A DNA stretch of 64,000 nt. It comes from Carallia brachiata. Taxonomy: Eukaryota > Streptophyta > Magnoliopsida > Malpighiales > Rhizophoraceae. Positions 23,429-36,781 of the stretch are shown piece by piece (position 1 is the stretch's first letter; the number at the start of each line of letters is the position of its first letter). A program made the position numbers and the translations under genes. Below the pieces are notes generated by a model that saw only the letters and a list, made by a program, of their open reading frames with translations, made no database searches and had not been told where the DNA came from. Where the stretch lies: contig JADCRB010000026.1 in the NCBI GenBank assembly GCA_021464245.1, positions 3,262,187 through 3,326,186 on the forward strand. The letters are read 5' to 3'.

Positions 23429-24426
23429 CTGAAATTTTTCGATAAAAGTTATCAATGGTTGCTAGAACCAAGATTAGATGTGAATGTACAATATAAAAGC
23501 AAAAAAAGAATTTAAATGCTCATCATGTAAATTAGAAATTGAAACTATGAAATTCTGTACTTATGAGATGGTTGTTAAAATTGCGATTCAAATCGTAAGA
23601 TCATATCCTAAAACGCAGAGTGTACATATTTCATGAAATTTGTTACAAAACTTTTTTTTTCCCTTTTAATTTTTTTAAAACAATAAAAATATTTTAAATT
23701 TTTAATGGGTGTGTACGCCTTTTGGTATGAAAATTTTTTTTAAAAAATTAATTATTTTTTATTTGACTCGGTATATTTGGTACACCTAACAATTCTATTT
23801 TGCAAAAGCATCAAATGCATCATAGAGTAATTTTATGGTGCCATAGACTTACGGAGAAAATGTTGAAGAAGTGTCAAGTACATGTGAGAATTATGACAAA
23901 CATATAATTTTGTGTATCGTTGAACACTAATGGATTAGTAATCAAAATAACATATTTGAATTGTCCATTTATATGGTTATACTTGAATTTTAATCTAAAA
24001 AATTTATAGAATGCTTAAAACTTAAAGATTACATTTCAATTGATATTTTTCACTTTTTTTTAATTTTAGTATAATCTTACGATTTTAAGATTCAATCATA
24101 CGATTCGATTTTAACAGTCCCAAAATGATCTTAAGTAGAATCTCAATTTTAACAACCTTACTTATGAGTAGTATATATTCAAAAGAAAATTGATATTTTA
24201 GGATCATTGCGATGGATTCCTATAACTCAATTCTAATCTTTTTATCTTATTCAATATAATTTTCTCATAAAAAATAAAAATAAAAACCATTTTAGAATAA
24301 CACTTGCACAAAACCTAAAAAATAAATATAGAATAACTCTGTGCATGTACGACTAGTTGGGGTAATTGGCCTCTGCATTCATACTGCACCGCACCAAACT
24401 TTCTAGTTTGCACAATAAAGTACGTG

Positions 24427-27090
24427 GTAATTTATTGGAACATTTTTTTTTCTATAAATTGATAAATTAAATTGAAGTGATACTCAAATTTTAAGCAAGT
24501 AAAGAGACAATGATACTTGGTTAATGCAATACGAAAAATTTAAGTGGACGGGAAAAGGGCGGACGCAAAAAAAACAAGAAAATTTTTTTGTGCAATCAAT
24601 TGATTTATTTGTGCAACCAGACACTGAATTATTGCAATGAAATTTGAAATTATTTTTTCATCTATTTTCCGTTGCAGAAATTAAGTTTTTGTTGCATAAA
24701 TAAACCAGTTGATTGCACAAAAAACTTTTCCTTGCTTTTTCGCGTTTTCTTTTTCCCGTCCACCTAATCAAACTCAATGTAATATAGTGATATTAATTTG
24801 TTCAAACTTATCTAGTCATGTGTCAAGTTATTTATATAGAGTGATTAATAATAAATTGCTATAAATTTCTTAATTTGTATAACAGAAGGATGAATTTCTG
24901 AAATTTTATTCTTTTATAAATTTTATCAAATTGACTTATTTAATTTTAACCATGGTTAATTGCAATTGACTTCTTAATTTGAGTGAGAAACTAGGCTACT
25001 TGAATTTTATTAAGGAAAAAAAGTACATATTGGACATGGGAAGAGCTTAAGGTCGTGTAACAATATGTTACAAGAAAAGCACAAATTTGTTGCATAAACC
25101 AAAATATGACTTCAGTTTTCAAACATTGTATATTCAACAAAATTGCTTTGATTGAATATGTGAAATAAGTATGTTCTAATGAAAGCAATTTTGTTGAATA
25201 GAAAATAATTTTGTGGCACGAATTTATAAGTTTATTGAAATTCACTATTAATGTTTCTCTTTTATGTGAACTAATATCACTTTCTTGTCATCCTATGAAT
25301 TAGTATCATGTAATTAGTTAAACTTAATCAGTTACATCCCACACAAATGATGTGCATCAAATATATTCTTTACAATTAGAAATATTGGTGTTCAAATCGG
25401 AATTTTAATTTTTATACAAATAAATCCTACAAAACTATTAAAAGTGCAATGGAGCATATTAAATTTGCAACAAGATTGACAGAATAAGTAACAAATTAAA
25501 ATCGTAGGCAAATTCAGTATCAAACTGTTGCACATATAAATAATTTAATTGCATATTTGATAGTTATTGTTGCACATTTATTAAATCGATGAGAATTAAG
25601 CAAAATTTTATTGAAGAACATGTTTTATCTGAAGTATGATTATTGAGACACGACATGAGTTATAAATAAGAACTTAATATTGATTCGACAATGAGTACAA
25701 ACATAATTTTGGGGGAAGTATTTGTTAATTTGCAAATAAGGTAATTTGAAAAGTCACTATTGTTAAAAACATTAGTAACATCACAAAGTAACTACAATTC
25801 TGACTACTTATATAGTACTAAGTCAACAACCTTGTCATTTTTCTTAACATAAAAAGTTTATAATGAGATGATTGGGTTAGACAAGATCTATATTGTGGAT
25901 TTAAACTTCAAAGACTAAATTTTCATTGTTTTTTTCCTAGCATTATCCCTTGAAAGTCTGATTAAATTAGTAACAAGTCTGATTGCTTGAGTAACAAGCT
26001 ATAAAGTCTTACGAAACGTAATAGCTTACTCGTTTCACTTTAATATCAATGTTATTGCACATCCAAAATTATTGTACATCTAGTGAATTCTACATGAAAA
26101 TTTATCTAATTTGTTTCTTGGACAATTTGTTGCTTATTTTGTCCTTTTTGTTGCACATCATATTGTGATTATGTCACATAATACTCTATTTCCTACTAAA
26201 ATTTGCTATTTTGAATTTTGCTTTTGTTCTTTTATTAGATAACTAGAAAATGACAAATAATTAATTTTGAACATAAAAATTTACTTTTTTAGTTTTCGTC
26301 CTTAATTTGTTAGTGGATCCCAAAAAATAAAAATTATAAACTATTTTGACATTTCACTTTCCTACGCATAAGAACAATATTTCCAGCAAACAAATGTCTA
26401 AGGGAGCTTATATAGAAACATATTCTGTAAGTAACTTTGTTTTGATGTTATGTGAGGCTTATAATTATACAAAACAAGTATCTCCATTCTCAAGCATGTT
26501 GTATAAATCTCATCCAATCAATTGAGTTTTAATTAAACAATATTAAAAGGATTGTTGGAATAAGCTTGTAATTTATTGGAAGATAACTATTCTTTTACGA
26601 ATTCAATTGAGGCAACTTACTTAATTTTGATCAAGCATAAAGATAATAATTTTTGGTAAAGGCAAAAAAATGATGTTGATTTGCTTAAAATTTTTTACCC
26701 ACATGCCAAATTATTTATGGAAGAGTCGTTAATAGCAATTTCACCATATTTTTTAATTTGTGCAACAAACTAATAATTATTAGAACATACTTGTACTTTT
26801 CTAAATTCAATAGAAGCAATTTTTTTTTAATTTTAACTAAGTAGAAAAATAATGATACTTGGCTAAAGAAGATAATGATATTAATTTGTTCAAACTTATT
26901 GAATATTATGTCATGTTGTTTATTGAGAGTGATTGATAATGAATTGCAATATTCTGCTTAATTTGTAGAACAAAATGGTAATTTTTTGGAACTTATCCCT
27001 TTTTTTTTTTCAAATTTTATTGTTGCGACTTTTTTAATTTTAACCATAATAAACTGTTATCAACTTCCTAATTAAGAACCTTTTAAATTT
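24427..27090. repeat. Field of diverged direct repeats
   Basis: Three stretches (24427-24990, about 26560-26770 and about 26770-27090) share ordered words such as GTAATTTATTGGAA, AATGATACTTGG, GATATTAATTTGTTCAAACT, AATTTTAACCAT and GACTTCTTAATT. The first copy is split by the MITE at 24545. Between them (25.0-26.5 kb) the sequence is AT-rich with many TTGCAC/TTGTTGCA words but no gene. Confidence 0.5.
24545..24762. mobile_element. MITE with about 85-bp inverted repeats, copy 2
   Basis: The element runs from TGGACGGGAAAAG to CTTTTTCCCGTCCA. The arms pair over GTGCAATCAATTGATTTATT-type sequence. The related repeat copy at about 26850-26890 lacks this insert, showing that the MITE entered after the direct repeats formed. 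Confidence 0.7.
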
Positions 27091-30000
27091 AATCATGTTT
27101 ATTTTTGCTCAAAAAAAATTAATCATATTTATTTGATAATGTTAAATTCAAGCAAAAAACAATTTGTGCAAAAAAAATTTTTAAAATAGTCTCAAATTGT
27201 CATCTTTTTATAATTAGGAGCCAACACAATTTTTCCCAAACTCGCAGCTAGGATTGCAAACAAGCCGAAATGAACCGAATTTTGTTAGGCTCAAGTGTCG
27301 ATCAGTTTTATTAACGAAATTAAAAATAAGACTCTGTGTAAGTATCATTTAAAAACTAGCCGAGTTCGAGCCTAACTTTCCAACTTTAATAAACTGTATC
27401 ATTTAATTTTATACTATTAACAAAATAATCAAAATTAAAAAATTTTATTATTACACATAAAATAAAAGATCAACAAATGTTTATTTAAATAAAATTAACC
27501 CATTAAAAATAAATATTTAATTTTAATGTATAAATATAAATATGTGTAACATATAATTTTAAAAATGAATAAATGAAATTACTTTATACATATTAAATGT
27601 GTTTATGCAGAACGAATTTTTAAATGAGTTGTTCACGAACCTAATCATGTCGAACTTGCCTTTACTCAGACTTTGTTCGTTTATTAACGGAATTTTAAAT
27701 TTAAATTTGTGATCACTCGTTTAACTAAATAAACGAGTTTAAGTCCAACCACCAAATTTTTAATAAATATATCAACTCACTTATAGTCTTACTGGTAGTG
27801 CTAATACCTCAAAGATTTTTTCGGTTTCCATCTATTTCCTAACGCACTTCACGAATTTTGGAAGAGTTGCGATTTTTTGAAGCAATTTTCCCTCCTATTT
27901 TGCTACACTCTCAATCTATACCGCTCTTTTGTTTTTATTTTTTTATTCGCCTAATTGCTAATGGACCATTTGTTTATTTACTTGCCAGCTCAGATTGGAA
28001 CGCGTTGGGCATTACAGTATGCCCATGTACATTTTCCGATTCAATTCAATAAATACCTATCAACTTAATTTGTTTTAATTAAATACATATTTTAGAATTT
28101 AATAATTCGTGCACTATAACAATCGCATGTCCGTTGCCGATAGTCTTCATTCAAAAAGGGCACCTCCAAGCTGACTTTTTTTTTTTTTTTTGGACAGAAT
28201 CCAAGCTGACTTGAATAAATTTTTTTCAATTGCAACATTTCGTTATACTTAAAAGGGACAGATTATTTGACCTTGCTTCCGCCAGGGACTAAAAATTATA
28301 GTTTTAACCTATCTTTACGGAAGTGATTGAGAAGGCATCAGTGGACCCTTTTTTAGGAATACAAATAGAGTTCATCGATTATAATGATAGAATAAAATTG
28401 ATTTTTTTAAACTGACTGTTAAAATAATTGATTCATTAATATTATATTAAGAAAGAAATTAAAATTTATTCTTTATCTCTTTCAAATTTATTATTTTTTA
28501 ATTATAATATGAGTTTCGACTTTTAACGATTCCTTAAGACAAAAAAAATAATAATATAATATTAATTTTTGGTTTTTTGTTTGAAAGTGTCTTCCATCGC
28601 TTTTATCTTTTTGTTATGAGAAATCAGAAAAGTCAAATTTTCTTGATTAAATGCATGTTACAGTACAAAAACTATGCTAAGCAAATAACATACTAAAGCC
28701 AATGAAATCAAATTGTCTAGTAGTACCTCCCTTGCTAAGCTATCACCACAAGATTAGAATCCTCTTTAATACGTGCAAAGCGTCAAATACAACCGATACA
28801 AATATAATTAGCAGCTTTGAGCTTTGATGGCTATTGCCGCTTTTTTTTTTTTTTTTTTTTTTTTTTTGCTACAAATGAATGCGATATTAGAGTCAAACTC
28901 CAATATGAAAGGTAAAATTTTTTAGATTGTCATTAGATACTGATAACTCGATTGTTTTAAGATGGCCAACATTCTTGGACTTCGTTTCTTATTATTGTGA
29001 CTCTTTAATGCTGTGTTTTTACCTACAAAAAATTTGGATTTGCTCATCCAACTCCGCCATGAGACCACAGAACATAAGCTGAAATATTCTTCCTTCAATT
29101 CCACCTGGGCACGAGCAAGAGCATATCAACTAAAGCATGAATTTGGCCATTCGGGCCATTTTTTAGCACCTGGAGGGGACGACCTTGACTTATTCTATGC
29201 GAAAGTGCTATTGTACAGTCCATTTCATCCTCGCAAATTAAGTATAACCTATAAATATGATTTGATTCAACGTCATACATAGAGCATGAAAAAATCATAT
29301 AGAAATTTCCCCCTTAGAGTTTCTTAGAACACCACCAAAACATTCTATTTTAAGAAAACATGCACGCGGAGGAGTCCTTATCTGAGGAGGCTTAGCTGTG
29401 AGCTAAAAGATTGAGTTAGAAGGATAATCTTGTTCCGTTGAATCCATAAGATTCATCTCCCAAAAAAGAAAATGGTAAGCCGTGCATGCCTTTCAGCTTC
29501 ACAAAAGTACAATCAGGATAGAAGTTGAGCATTTGTTCTAATAGATGAGGGGAGTGTCCCTCAACTACGTGGTAAAGAGTTCAACTCCTTCCAATTTTAT
29601 TTTCTCCTCTTTTTATATATCTAATAGAGTTCTTTGTTAACAAAAGAAAAAAAAAGTACAACCGGGATAAATATTAAATCTGATCGACTCTTTGCATATC
29701 ATCTACCAGAACTAACTTGTTTTTTAAAAAGTACAAACTCAATATTGATCCGATTTAATATTGTCATTCAACCAAAAAAGTACAAACTTTTTTATTTATA
29801 AACAAAGGTTCCAGTTTTTGGCGTAATAGAAACATTTGTGATTTTTTTTTTGGTTGAGAAAAAAAAAGAGAGGAGTTATTAACTTGACAAAGGTATTGCG
29901 GGAAGATTTGACTAAAACACTTCCATTTGAGCTGCGCTTACAAATCATATTATGTTTTTTTTTCATCACAGTGACTAATTGGACCGGTCGAGAAGAGCTG

Positions 30001-30346
30001 ATCAATTCCTTTGTATAATAAAGAAAGAAATACTTGATGATGAGATTATTTGAGTAAGAGCAAAATAAAATAAAAATGATATATATCATTAAATATTTAA
30101 AATTTTAAAAAATAAATAAATTATTAAATACACATAAATAAATTTTGTGATTAATTTAATATTATTAAAAATAATTGTGTACTAGAATCCTAATGAAAAA
30201 TACTTGGCGGGGTGAAACAATTATAAGAGACAAAATAAACTTATCCTAGCCAGACCGGTCTTTTTTGTCACCAGTCACCTATCACGCTTTGTAACACCCG
30301 CTCCTGGACTTGGTGTTTGGCTCGTCTTACAAGAAGATTAAGGTCT
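27091..30346. other. AT-rich spacer without recognisable genes
   Basis: Several 60-95 codon frames exist (for example 27858-28052, 29013-29282 and the antisense frame 29095-29298), but none shows a family motif and overlapping frames compete, so none is called. There are long T runs at 28177-28193 and 28840-28867. Confidence 0.5.
28261..28350. repeat. Diverged duplicated segment, copy 2
   Basis: This is the partner of 13673-13770. It is followed about 3.3 kb downstream (31655-31700) by a second block that also belongs to the small-gene upstream region, as if a third, gene-less copy of the duplication lay here. Confidence 0.5.
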
Positions 30347-30665
30347 TACTGTGTTTAGAGTGCGGGAAGAAATGGGCAATGGGGAGAAAGAAAGAGAAAA
30401 AGAAGAAAATTAGGGAGAAAATAAAATTATTTGAAATAATAGAAAAAATTAAAAGAAAGAAAATAGGTGAAAGAAAAGATAAATAATAATTTATGAGAGA
30501 AAAAGTGGAGAGAAAATAAAATTGTTTAGAGTGGTAGAAAAATATGAGAGAAAAAAAAATATGGTAAAAAAAATAAATAATAATTTGTGAAAAAAAATAG
30601 GAGAAAATAAAATTATTTAAAATGGTGTAAAAAGTGAGAAAAAATAAGAAAAAAATAAATAATAA
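30347..30665. mobile_element. Partial MITE of the CACTGTGTTTGG family
   Basis: It starts TTACTGTGTTTAGAG and continues as a long purine-rich arm (repeats of GGGAGAAAATAAAATTATTT and GAGAGAAAAA). No matching pyrimidine-rich right arm follows, so only one half is present. Confidence 0.4.
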
Positions 30666-33120
30666 CGATGATGCTTCTTTTCTCTATAAAGCTTTGTCGA
30701 CGATGAGGTGGGCTAACAAGAATTATTTAATTGTCTTTCTTCAAAACCCACAGAACACACGTGTCGGTTAGTTTTGTTATATAATTATATTTTAAATAAT
30801 ATTAAAAGAGTTATACAATTTATTTAACAATATTTATTAATTAATTTATTTTTTAAAATATAATTATTAAATAATTTATATTATTTTAATTTCACTTAAA
30901 TTTCAACTAAAAAAAATTCGCAAAACATTTTCCTTATATATAAGCACAAACAATAGATGTAATCAACCATATAAAAGTAAAAAAAAAAAAACTTATAATA
31001 GAATTTCCAATACATGAAAGCAATTGACATAATCGAAGAAATAAGCAAAAAGCTATTGTAATAGAATTGAACTATGGAATACACTTTAATTGTTTGTAAG
31101 ACTAAGTAACTGTTTGATTTGGTCAATGTGATTTTCTTAAATTTCAATTTTGAAACTGTTAAGTTAAAAAAAAGAATTTTAATTTGACTCTTTTTTTAAT
31201 ATAAATCACTTATAATATAATACAATATAATAAATGTAGTCTATTTAAAATTTAAAAAATAATAAAATAAATTTATATACTGTAAAATTATAAATAAATT
31301 ATATTAATAAAAATAAATTAAAATAGCAAATATTGAAAAAAATTAAATGTGAATCTATCGTTAAAATTCTTCCCATGTGGCACAACATGACCCATTCTGA
31401 CTAAGTTGTTTAATTTTTTTTTTTTTTCAAATTTTGCAATTAGGATCTTCTATATGAGTCTGCAATCCACGCGATTAATCTGGTTTTCTTTTTCGATTCT
31501 GCAATTTGGTTTCTCTCTGTTGATAACGACGCACCAGTTTCTTTGTTGTACGTGTTCAACACTACCTGTTGTGCTATTTCCTGGCTTAAAGACCAACAAT
31601 TTCTTTTATAAATAAAGTGCACATCATAAATCTTTTTTTTCTTTTTGAGTGAAAAGTGCACATCATAAATCAAGAACAAAGTCGGCACATATATTTATAG
31701 GATCCTTACATGTGAGTAATACTTTACAATACTATTAAAAAATATTGTGTTGGTTACACTTAGAGAAGCAAATTTCATGCTTTCAAAGAAATAAATTATC
31801 CATAATATCTCTAAGAATAAATTTTATGGTACTTAATATGAGTTGTCAGTGACTCTTAAAACTATATAAGACTAAATGTCGTTTAATTTCATTGAACATC
31901 TAATAAAAATTCAAACTTGTGGCTTATATAGGACAAACAAATCTTCTAATTATTAGGCAACAACCACCGGTGTTTTTTTTTATCTACGTACATTAATTGT
32001 AAAACAAACCTGAGCAACAAAAAAAAGGAATTTTTTTTAAGAAAAAGGCGAAAATTTCTTAAATATAAACTATGATCATTATGTCAATGATTCTGTGATA
32101 CATTTCGGTACAATTTCTTAAATATAAATTGAGAGATTAATCACGCGAGTCGGTGATTCAATAATAAATTGATATATCTTTATATTCGATGTCCCACGTT
32201 CGACTCTTAGTGTATGCACATTTCCTTAATAATGGCTAAATTATCTTTTAATTAGCAAAAGATTGTAGTTTATATTTAGAATTATATTCATCCGTTGGGA
32301 CAATAATAACAGAAGTTCATTGACCTTACTATTGTTTGTGTGGTGAGTTTGACCTCTATAAAGATTATTAAACGAGTTATTCAAACGAGAGTTGCTCCGA
32401 GTCTGGCCCAAATAACCGATCTTGTAACTACCATTTTTTTTTCTATTCAACATATAAATGAGAGATTAATGGAAGATGTTACATCTTTAGTTAGAAGCTT
32501 AAGGATTTCTGACCATAAATCAAACAACACATCCAGATTTTTGTTTTTGGTCCGAGTGACTTTACTAAATGGGTTTCCATGTGTACAAATTTTTGTTAAC
32601 AAAACAAAAAAAGAAAGTTTGAAAAAAGGGTTGGCCACAATTTGGCAACAACCAACAATTAAAAAAAAAATTCCCGTACGGGCGAAGACAATAATGTTAG
32701 ACAATATTTGAAACTTTTTTTTTTTTAATGAACAAGAAAAAAAATTTTACCGGATTTGTCAGTCATTAAATTCTTGAGTTAGGACTGGAGTGATTCTCAT
32801 TAGTTTGAATCTCGTTCAACAATTCTAAAGGAGCCGACTCACCGTACGAGTAATAATAAGATTGAGCGTGACTCTGCTACTGGAGTTTCAATGGGCAAAC
32901 TTACGTTCAATACTGCGCATCACTGTCTATATCTAAAGAGGTCTTCAGTATGGGTCAGTAAGGGGAGAGTGCAAATGTGGAGATTCAAATTTGGGATTTA
33001 CAGTGTAGAAGTATATCGATTTTCTACTGATTCATCACCTTAGACAGTTCGAAATATTTAAGCTTATGAGCGTCGGCTCAGGTTCAAAAATAATGTGCAA
33101 CCTGTAACATTAATACAGTA
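30666..33120. other. AT-rich spacer upstream of the acyl-activating enzyme gene
   Basis: No gene identified. Overlapping frames at 32340-32711 (plus) and 32447-32704 (minus) show no known motif. The part from 32760 to 33100 has near-random composition and may contain distal promoter sequence of the downstream gene. Confidence 0.45.
31612..31700. repeat. Copy of the small-gene upstream motif with local duplication
   Basis: AAGTGCACATCATAAAT occurs twice (31615 and 31655). The second copy continues AATCAAGAACAAAGTCGGCA then CATATAT, identical over more than 20 bases to the upstream block of the small gene at 14745-14770 and similar to 7709-7733. Confidence 0.6.
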
Positions 33121-33130
33121 ACTGTCCTAT

Positions 33131-33138
33131 TATTTAAG
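33131..33138 (+). promoter_or_regulatory. Possible TATA-type element of the acyl-activating enzyme gene
   Basis: TATTTAAG lies 95 bases upstream of the ATG at 33226. This would place the start near 33160 with a leader of about 65 bases. Confidence 0.35.
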
Positions 33139-33225
33139 CACCATCAAACTTCAGTTTGTCATCCATACAAATCACCTTTTCCCTCTTTCAATTGCAATTT
33201 GCAAAAGCATCGTTTACTAATTACT

Positions 33226-35272
33226 ATGGATAAGCTGCCAAAATGTGACGCAAATTATGTTCCTCTCACCCCAATAACTTTCCTGAAGAGGGCCGCATCG
33301 GTTTATGGCAACCGTACCTCTGTCATTTATGAAGGCATTCAATTCACCTGGAAGCAAACATATGAACGTTGCTGTCGCTTTGCTCATTCTCTCCGTTCCC
33401 TTAACATTGTAAAAAACGATGTTGTACGTTTCATTACAATTCTTTTCAAATCTCTAACTTTTTTTTTTTTCACAAATAAAGTTTAAGGGTAGGAAGGGTG
33501 TTCTTATTTCAAAATCAGTTAATTTACATACCATCAAAATATACAATATGAGTCATCTATTTTTGAGTTATAGTTTTTGTTTTATTTTGTTTTTTGCAGT
33601 TTTGCTTCTAAAATTTTCTGTAGGTATCTTAGAATTTTGTATGCTTTTTTAATTAATTTGCTTGATTTATGCGCAGGTGTCTGTGCTGGCTCCAAACATC
33701 CCTGCCTTGTATGAGATGCACTTTGCTGTGCCCATGGCAGGGGCAATCCTCAATGCCATTAATATCAGGTTGGATGCTACGAACGTAGCCACCATTCTCC
33801 GCCATTCTGAAGCGAAGGTTTTCTTGGTGGACTGCCAGTACATGCCCCTGGCACGGGAGGCCCTTCAGTTACTGGCGGGTGAGGACTCAAGCGCATGTCC
33901 TGGATCAAAATCTACTGGACTCCCGTTGGTTATTTCCATCGATGACATTGATTCACCCGCGGGGATCCGGCTCGGCGAATTGGAGTATGAAGAGCTTGCA
34001 CAAAAAGGCAATCCAGGATTTGTCCCGGAGGAAATTCAAGATGAATGGGATGCTATAACCTTGAATTACACATCCGGAACGACTTCCGCTCCAAAGGGAG
34101 CTGTGTACAGCCACAGAGGTGCCTATCTTAGCACGCTTAGCCTGCTTCTTGGCTGGGAAATGGGATTCGAGCCTGTTTATCTGTGGTCACTCCCAATGTT
34201 CCATTGCAATGGCTGGACCTTCACCTGGGGTGTTGCTGCACGAGGCGGAACCAATGTTTGTATGCGGGGCACCACCGCCTCTGTAATGTACCGGAATATC
34301 GCTGTGCACAAGGTGACACATATGTGTTGTGCACCAATAATTTTCAACATCCTGCTTGAGGCCAAACCTCATGAACGCCGACGAATCACTTCTGTTGTGC
34401 AGGTACTCACAGGTGGCGCACCGCCACCTGCATCACTTCTGGAAAAGATGGAGCTGCTTGGATTCCATGTTACTCATGCCTATGGCCTTACGGAGGCCAC
34501 TGGGCCAGCACTTGTGTGCGAATGGCAAGCTAAATGGAACCGACTTCCCCTTGCTGAGCAGGCCAAAATCAAAGCAAGGCAAGGCATTAGCATCCTAACT
34601 CTTGCTGATGTAGATGTTAAGGATCTAGGAACAATGGCTAGTGTGCCCCGCGATGGCAAGACGATGGGAGAAATTGTGCTGAGAGGAAGTTCCTTAATGA
34701 AAGGGTACTTAAACGATCCGCAGGAAACTTCCAAGGCATTCAATAACGGATGGTTTGCAACAGGGGATGTGGGCGTCATACACCCGGATGGATACTTGCA
34801 AATTAAGGATAGATCAAAAGATGTGATCATATCAGGCGGAGAAAATATCAATAGCGTGGAATTGGAGTCCGTGCTTTACAAACACCCAAGAGTCCTGGAG
34901 GCAACTGTGGTGGCAATGCCACATCCTCGCTGGGGTGAGACTCCTTGTGCTTTTGTGGCCATCAGGAAGAATTCAGAGGGGATAACGGATGATGTCAGTG
35001 AAGCTGAAATCATCGCCTACTGCCGGAAAAATCTTCCACATTTCATGGTTCCAAAGAAGGTGGAATTCTTGCCAGAGTTACCCAAGACATCAACAGGGAA
35101 AATTCAGAAATTCCAGCTGAGGGCATTGGCACAGAATTTCGAGCTCCCTGGCAAGAATATTCCCAAGAATAATCAGGATAGCAAACCAGTTCAAGTCAAA
35201 GCTGATGTTTCAGGAAATGTTTATGGTGCTCGGCCTGGTGAACCAGGTCTTCCCGCTTCGTCCCGCCTTTGA
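33226..35272 (+). CDS. CNL: Peroxisomal cinnamate:CoA ligase-like acyl-activating enzyme (CNL/BZO1 clade)
   Basis: There are two exons, 33226-33423 and 33677-35272, joined at GATGTT|gtacgt and gcgcag|GTGTCT in phase 0, giving 597 residues. The enzyme family makes acyl-AMP and then acyl-CoA from a carboxylic acid, ATP and CoA. Visible motifs are YTSGTTSAPKG (about 197-207), the gate HAYGLTEATGP (333-343), GWFATGD (424-430), KDRSKDVIISGGENI (443-457) and PKTSTGKIQK with the catalytic Lys at about 541. The C-terminus SRL is a type-1 peroxisomal signal. The N-terminus (MDKLPKC.ANYVPLTP, then YGNRTSV.YEG..FTWKQTYERCCR) matches my memory of petunia CNL, which activates cinnamate in the beta-oxidative benzoate pathway. 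A lysine-rich extension of about 40 residues precedes SRL. The class is certain; the cinnamate substrate is inferred from similarity. Confidence 0.9.
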
Positions 35273-36780
35273 AGTCAGCTACATTTTAAATCAAGGCAGA
35301 ATTACGTATGGCATTAGTATGAAACTCAATGTCAATCTTACAGTAAAGATAAATTTGTTTTTTTAAAAAAATAGATTATTCAAGTTTTTTTTTTTTTTGT
35401 TCATGAGGGGTGTGAAATCAAGCAACTTGGTGAAAGGATCTTGTCAATGAACATTTTTATATTGTCAAATGCCATAAGGTAAATTGTTTTTGCAAACAGA
35501 AAGGAATGCCAACTTGGTGATTGTTGTGTGTAAGCAAAGCGGAAAGATGTTATCAGGCCAGTGTGGAGAATCTGAATGTGATGCGTTGACGACTTACGTC
35601 CATCAATTTGGAGACCTGTGATAAAGATCACATTTTTTGAGGCCATTTTGGTGTGCAGAGCAGTGGAAAAGATCACCACCATCCTTGAACTTTCAGCATG
35701 CTTTATGCATCAGCAGTAGAGGCTCTCTCTTTAGGAAAGTACTTTTTATTAATTAAAATTTATAATTCAACGTACTAATTTGTAAATTAAATTAATTCAA
35801 TTTTAAATATCCTTAATTAGAGTGGTAAAACATACGTACTTTTATTTGAAGAAATAGATTTTCAAATATTATTCCCTTTTATTATTTATCTTTTTAATGA
35901 TGAACTATCATTTCTATTACACATTAAAAAAGTTAATTTAATTTTAAATATGAATGAAAAATTAAGTGAAGTTCATAAAAAAAATAATCAAATAAAATTG
36001 TATGACGCAAGATTATAACTTATTATACTCATAAAAAAAATATAAATAAAAGTAACAAACACTTTTATTAATTTATTAATTTTTTAATCTAGGCTACGAA
36101 ACAATGAGAATGAATTTTTCTTTTGTTAAATAATAAGAAAATTTTATTACGAATATATCGGTCAGATCTACAAAAAAATATCAGAATAACTCTCGTTTAA
36201 AACTGTCTTATCCAATAACGAGAATGAACTTTATCCCCTACATTTAAATTACTAATATAAAAAAGAGGAGAAAATAATTAAATGGAACAAATTATATATT
36301 ACTTTTTAATAAAATGGAAAAAGGAAGACATCCCACGTTAAAGAAGATTCACAATTATGTGCGACTATGCGGCCATTTACAATTGTGTTGGACTAAACAC
36401 ACAACCTTTTGGTGAGAATTTTAGCCATCAAACTACACTTCTTTTAATAGATGAACGTAAGTATATTTCCAACTTGAGAATATGACATACATATAATAGT
36501 GTTTTTTAGTAATAAATTTTATAAACAGAAAAAATCATATAAACACTTTTTATTGTATATTAGATGAACGTATATACAACCATTGAAATTATGATATATT
36601 AAATGGATTTATGAAATTTATCACAATATGTTCAATATTTTAATAAATATCACATCATACAAAATTCATCCTAAAATGTATTTATTTATTTTTTTCTGCA
36701 TAACATGGGATCAACAAAAATGGATTCTAAATTCCGAATATGAAAAACCGGCTTCAAATCATTATCGCGCCGAAAAACTG
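35273..36780. other. Intergenic spacer between acyl-activating enzyme and RuvB-like 2
   Basis: 35273-35710 is GC-balanced 3' flank or UTR of the upstream gene; its short frames are not recognisable. From 35720 the sequence is AT-rich with no feature until the promoter of the next gene. Confidence 0.5.
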
Positions 36781-36781
36781 G

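Noticed and set aside
29013..29298. Overlapping open frames on both strands (89 and 67 residues)
   Set aside because: Both frames compete over the same bases and neither has homology that I recognise; probably chance.
32340..32711. 123-residue plus-strand frame
   Set aside because: No motif, an equally long antisense frame, and a low-complexity lysine-rich end.
35401..35682. 93-residue minus-strand frame after the acyl-activating enzyme gene
   Set aside because: It lies in probable 3' UTR, with no motif and no promoter.
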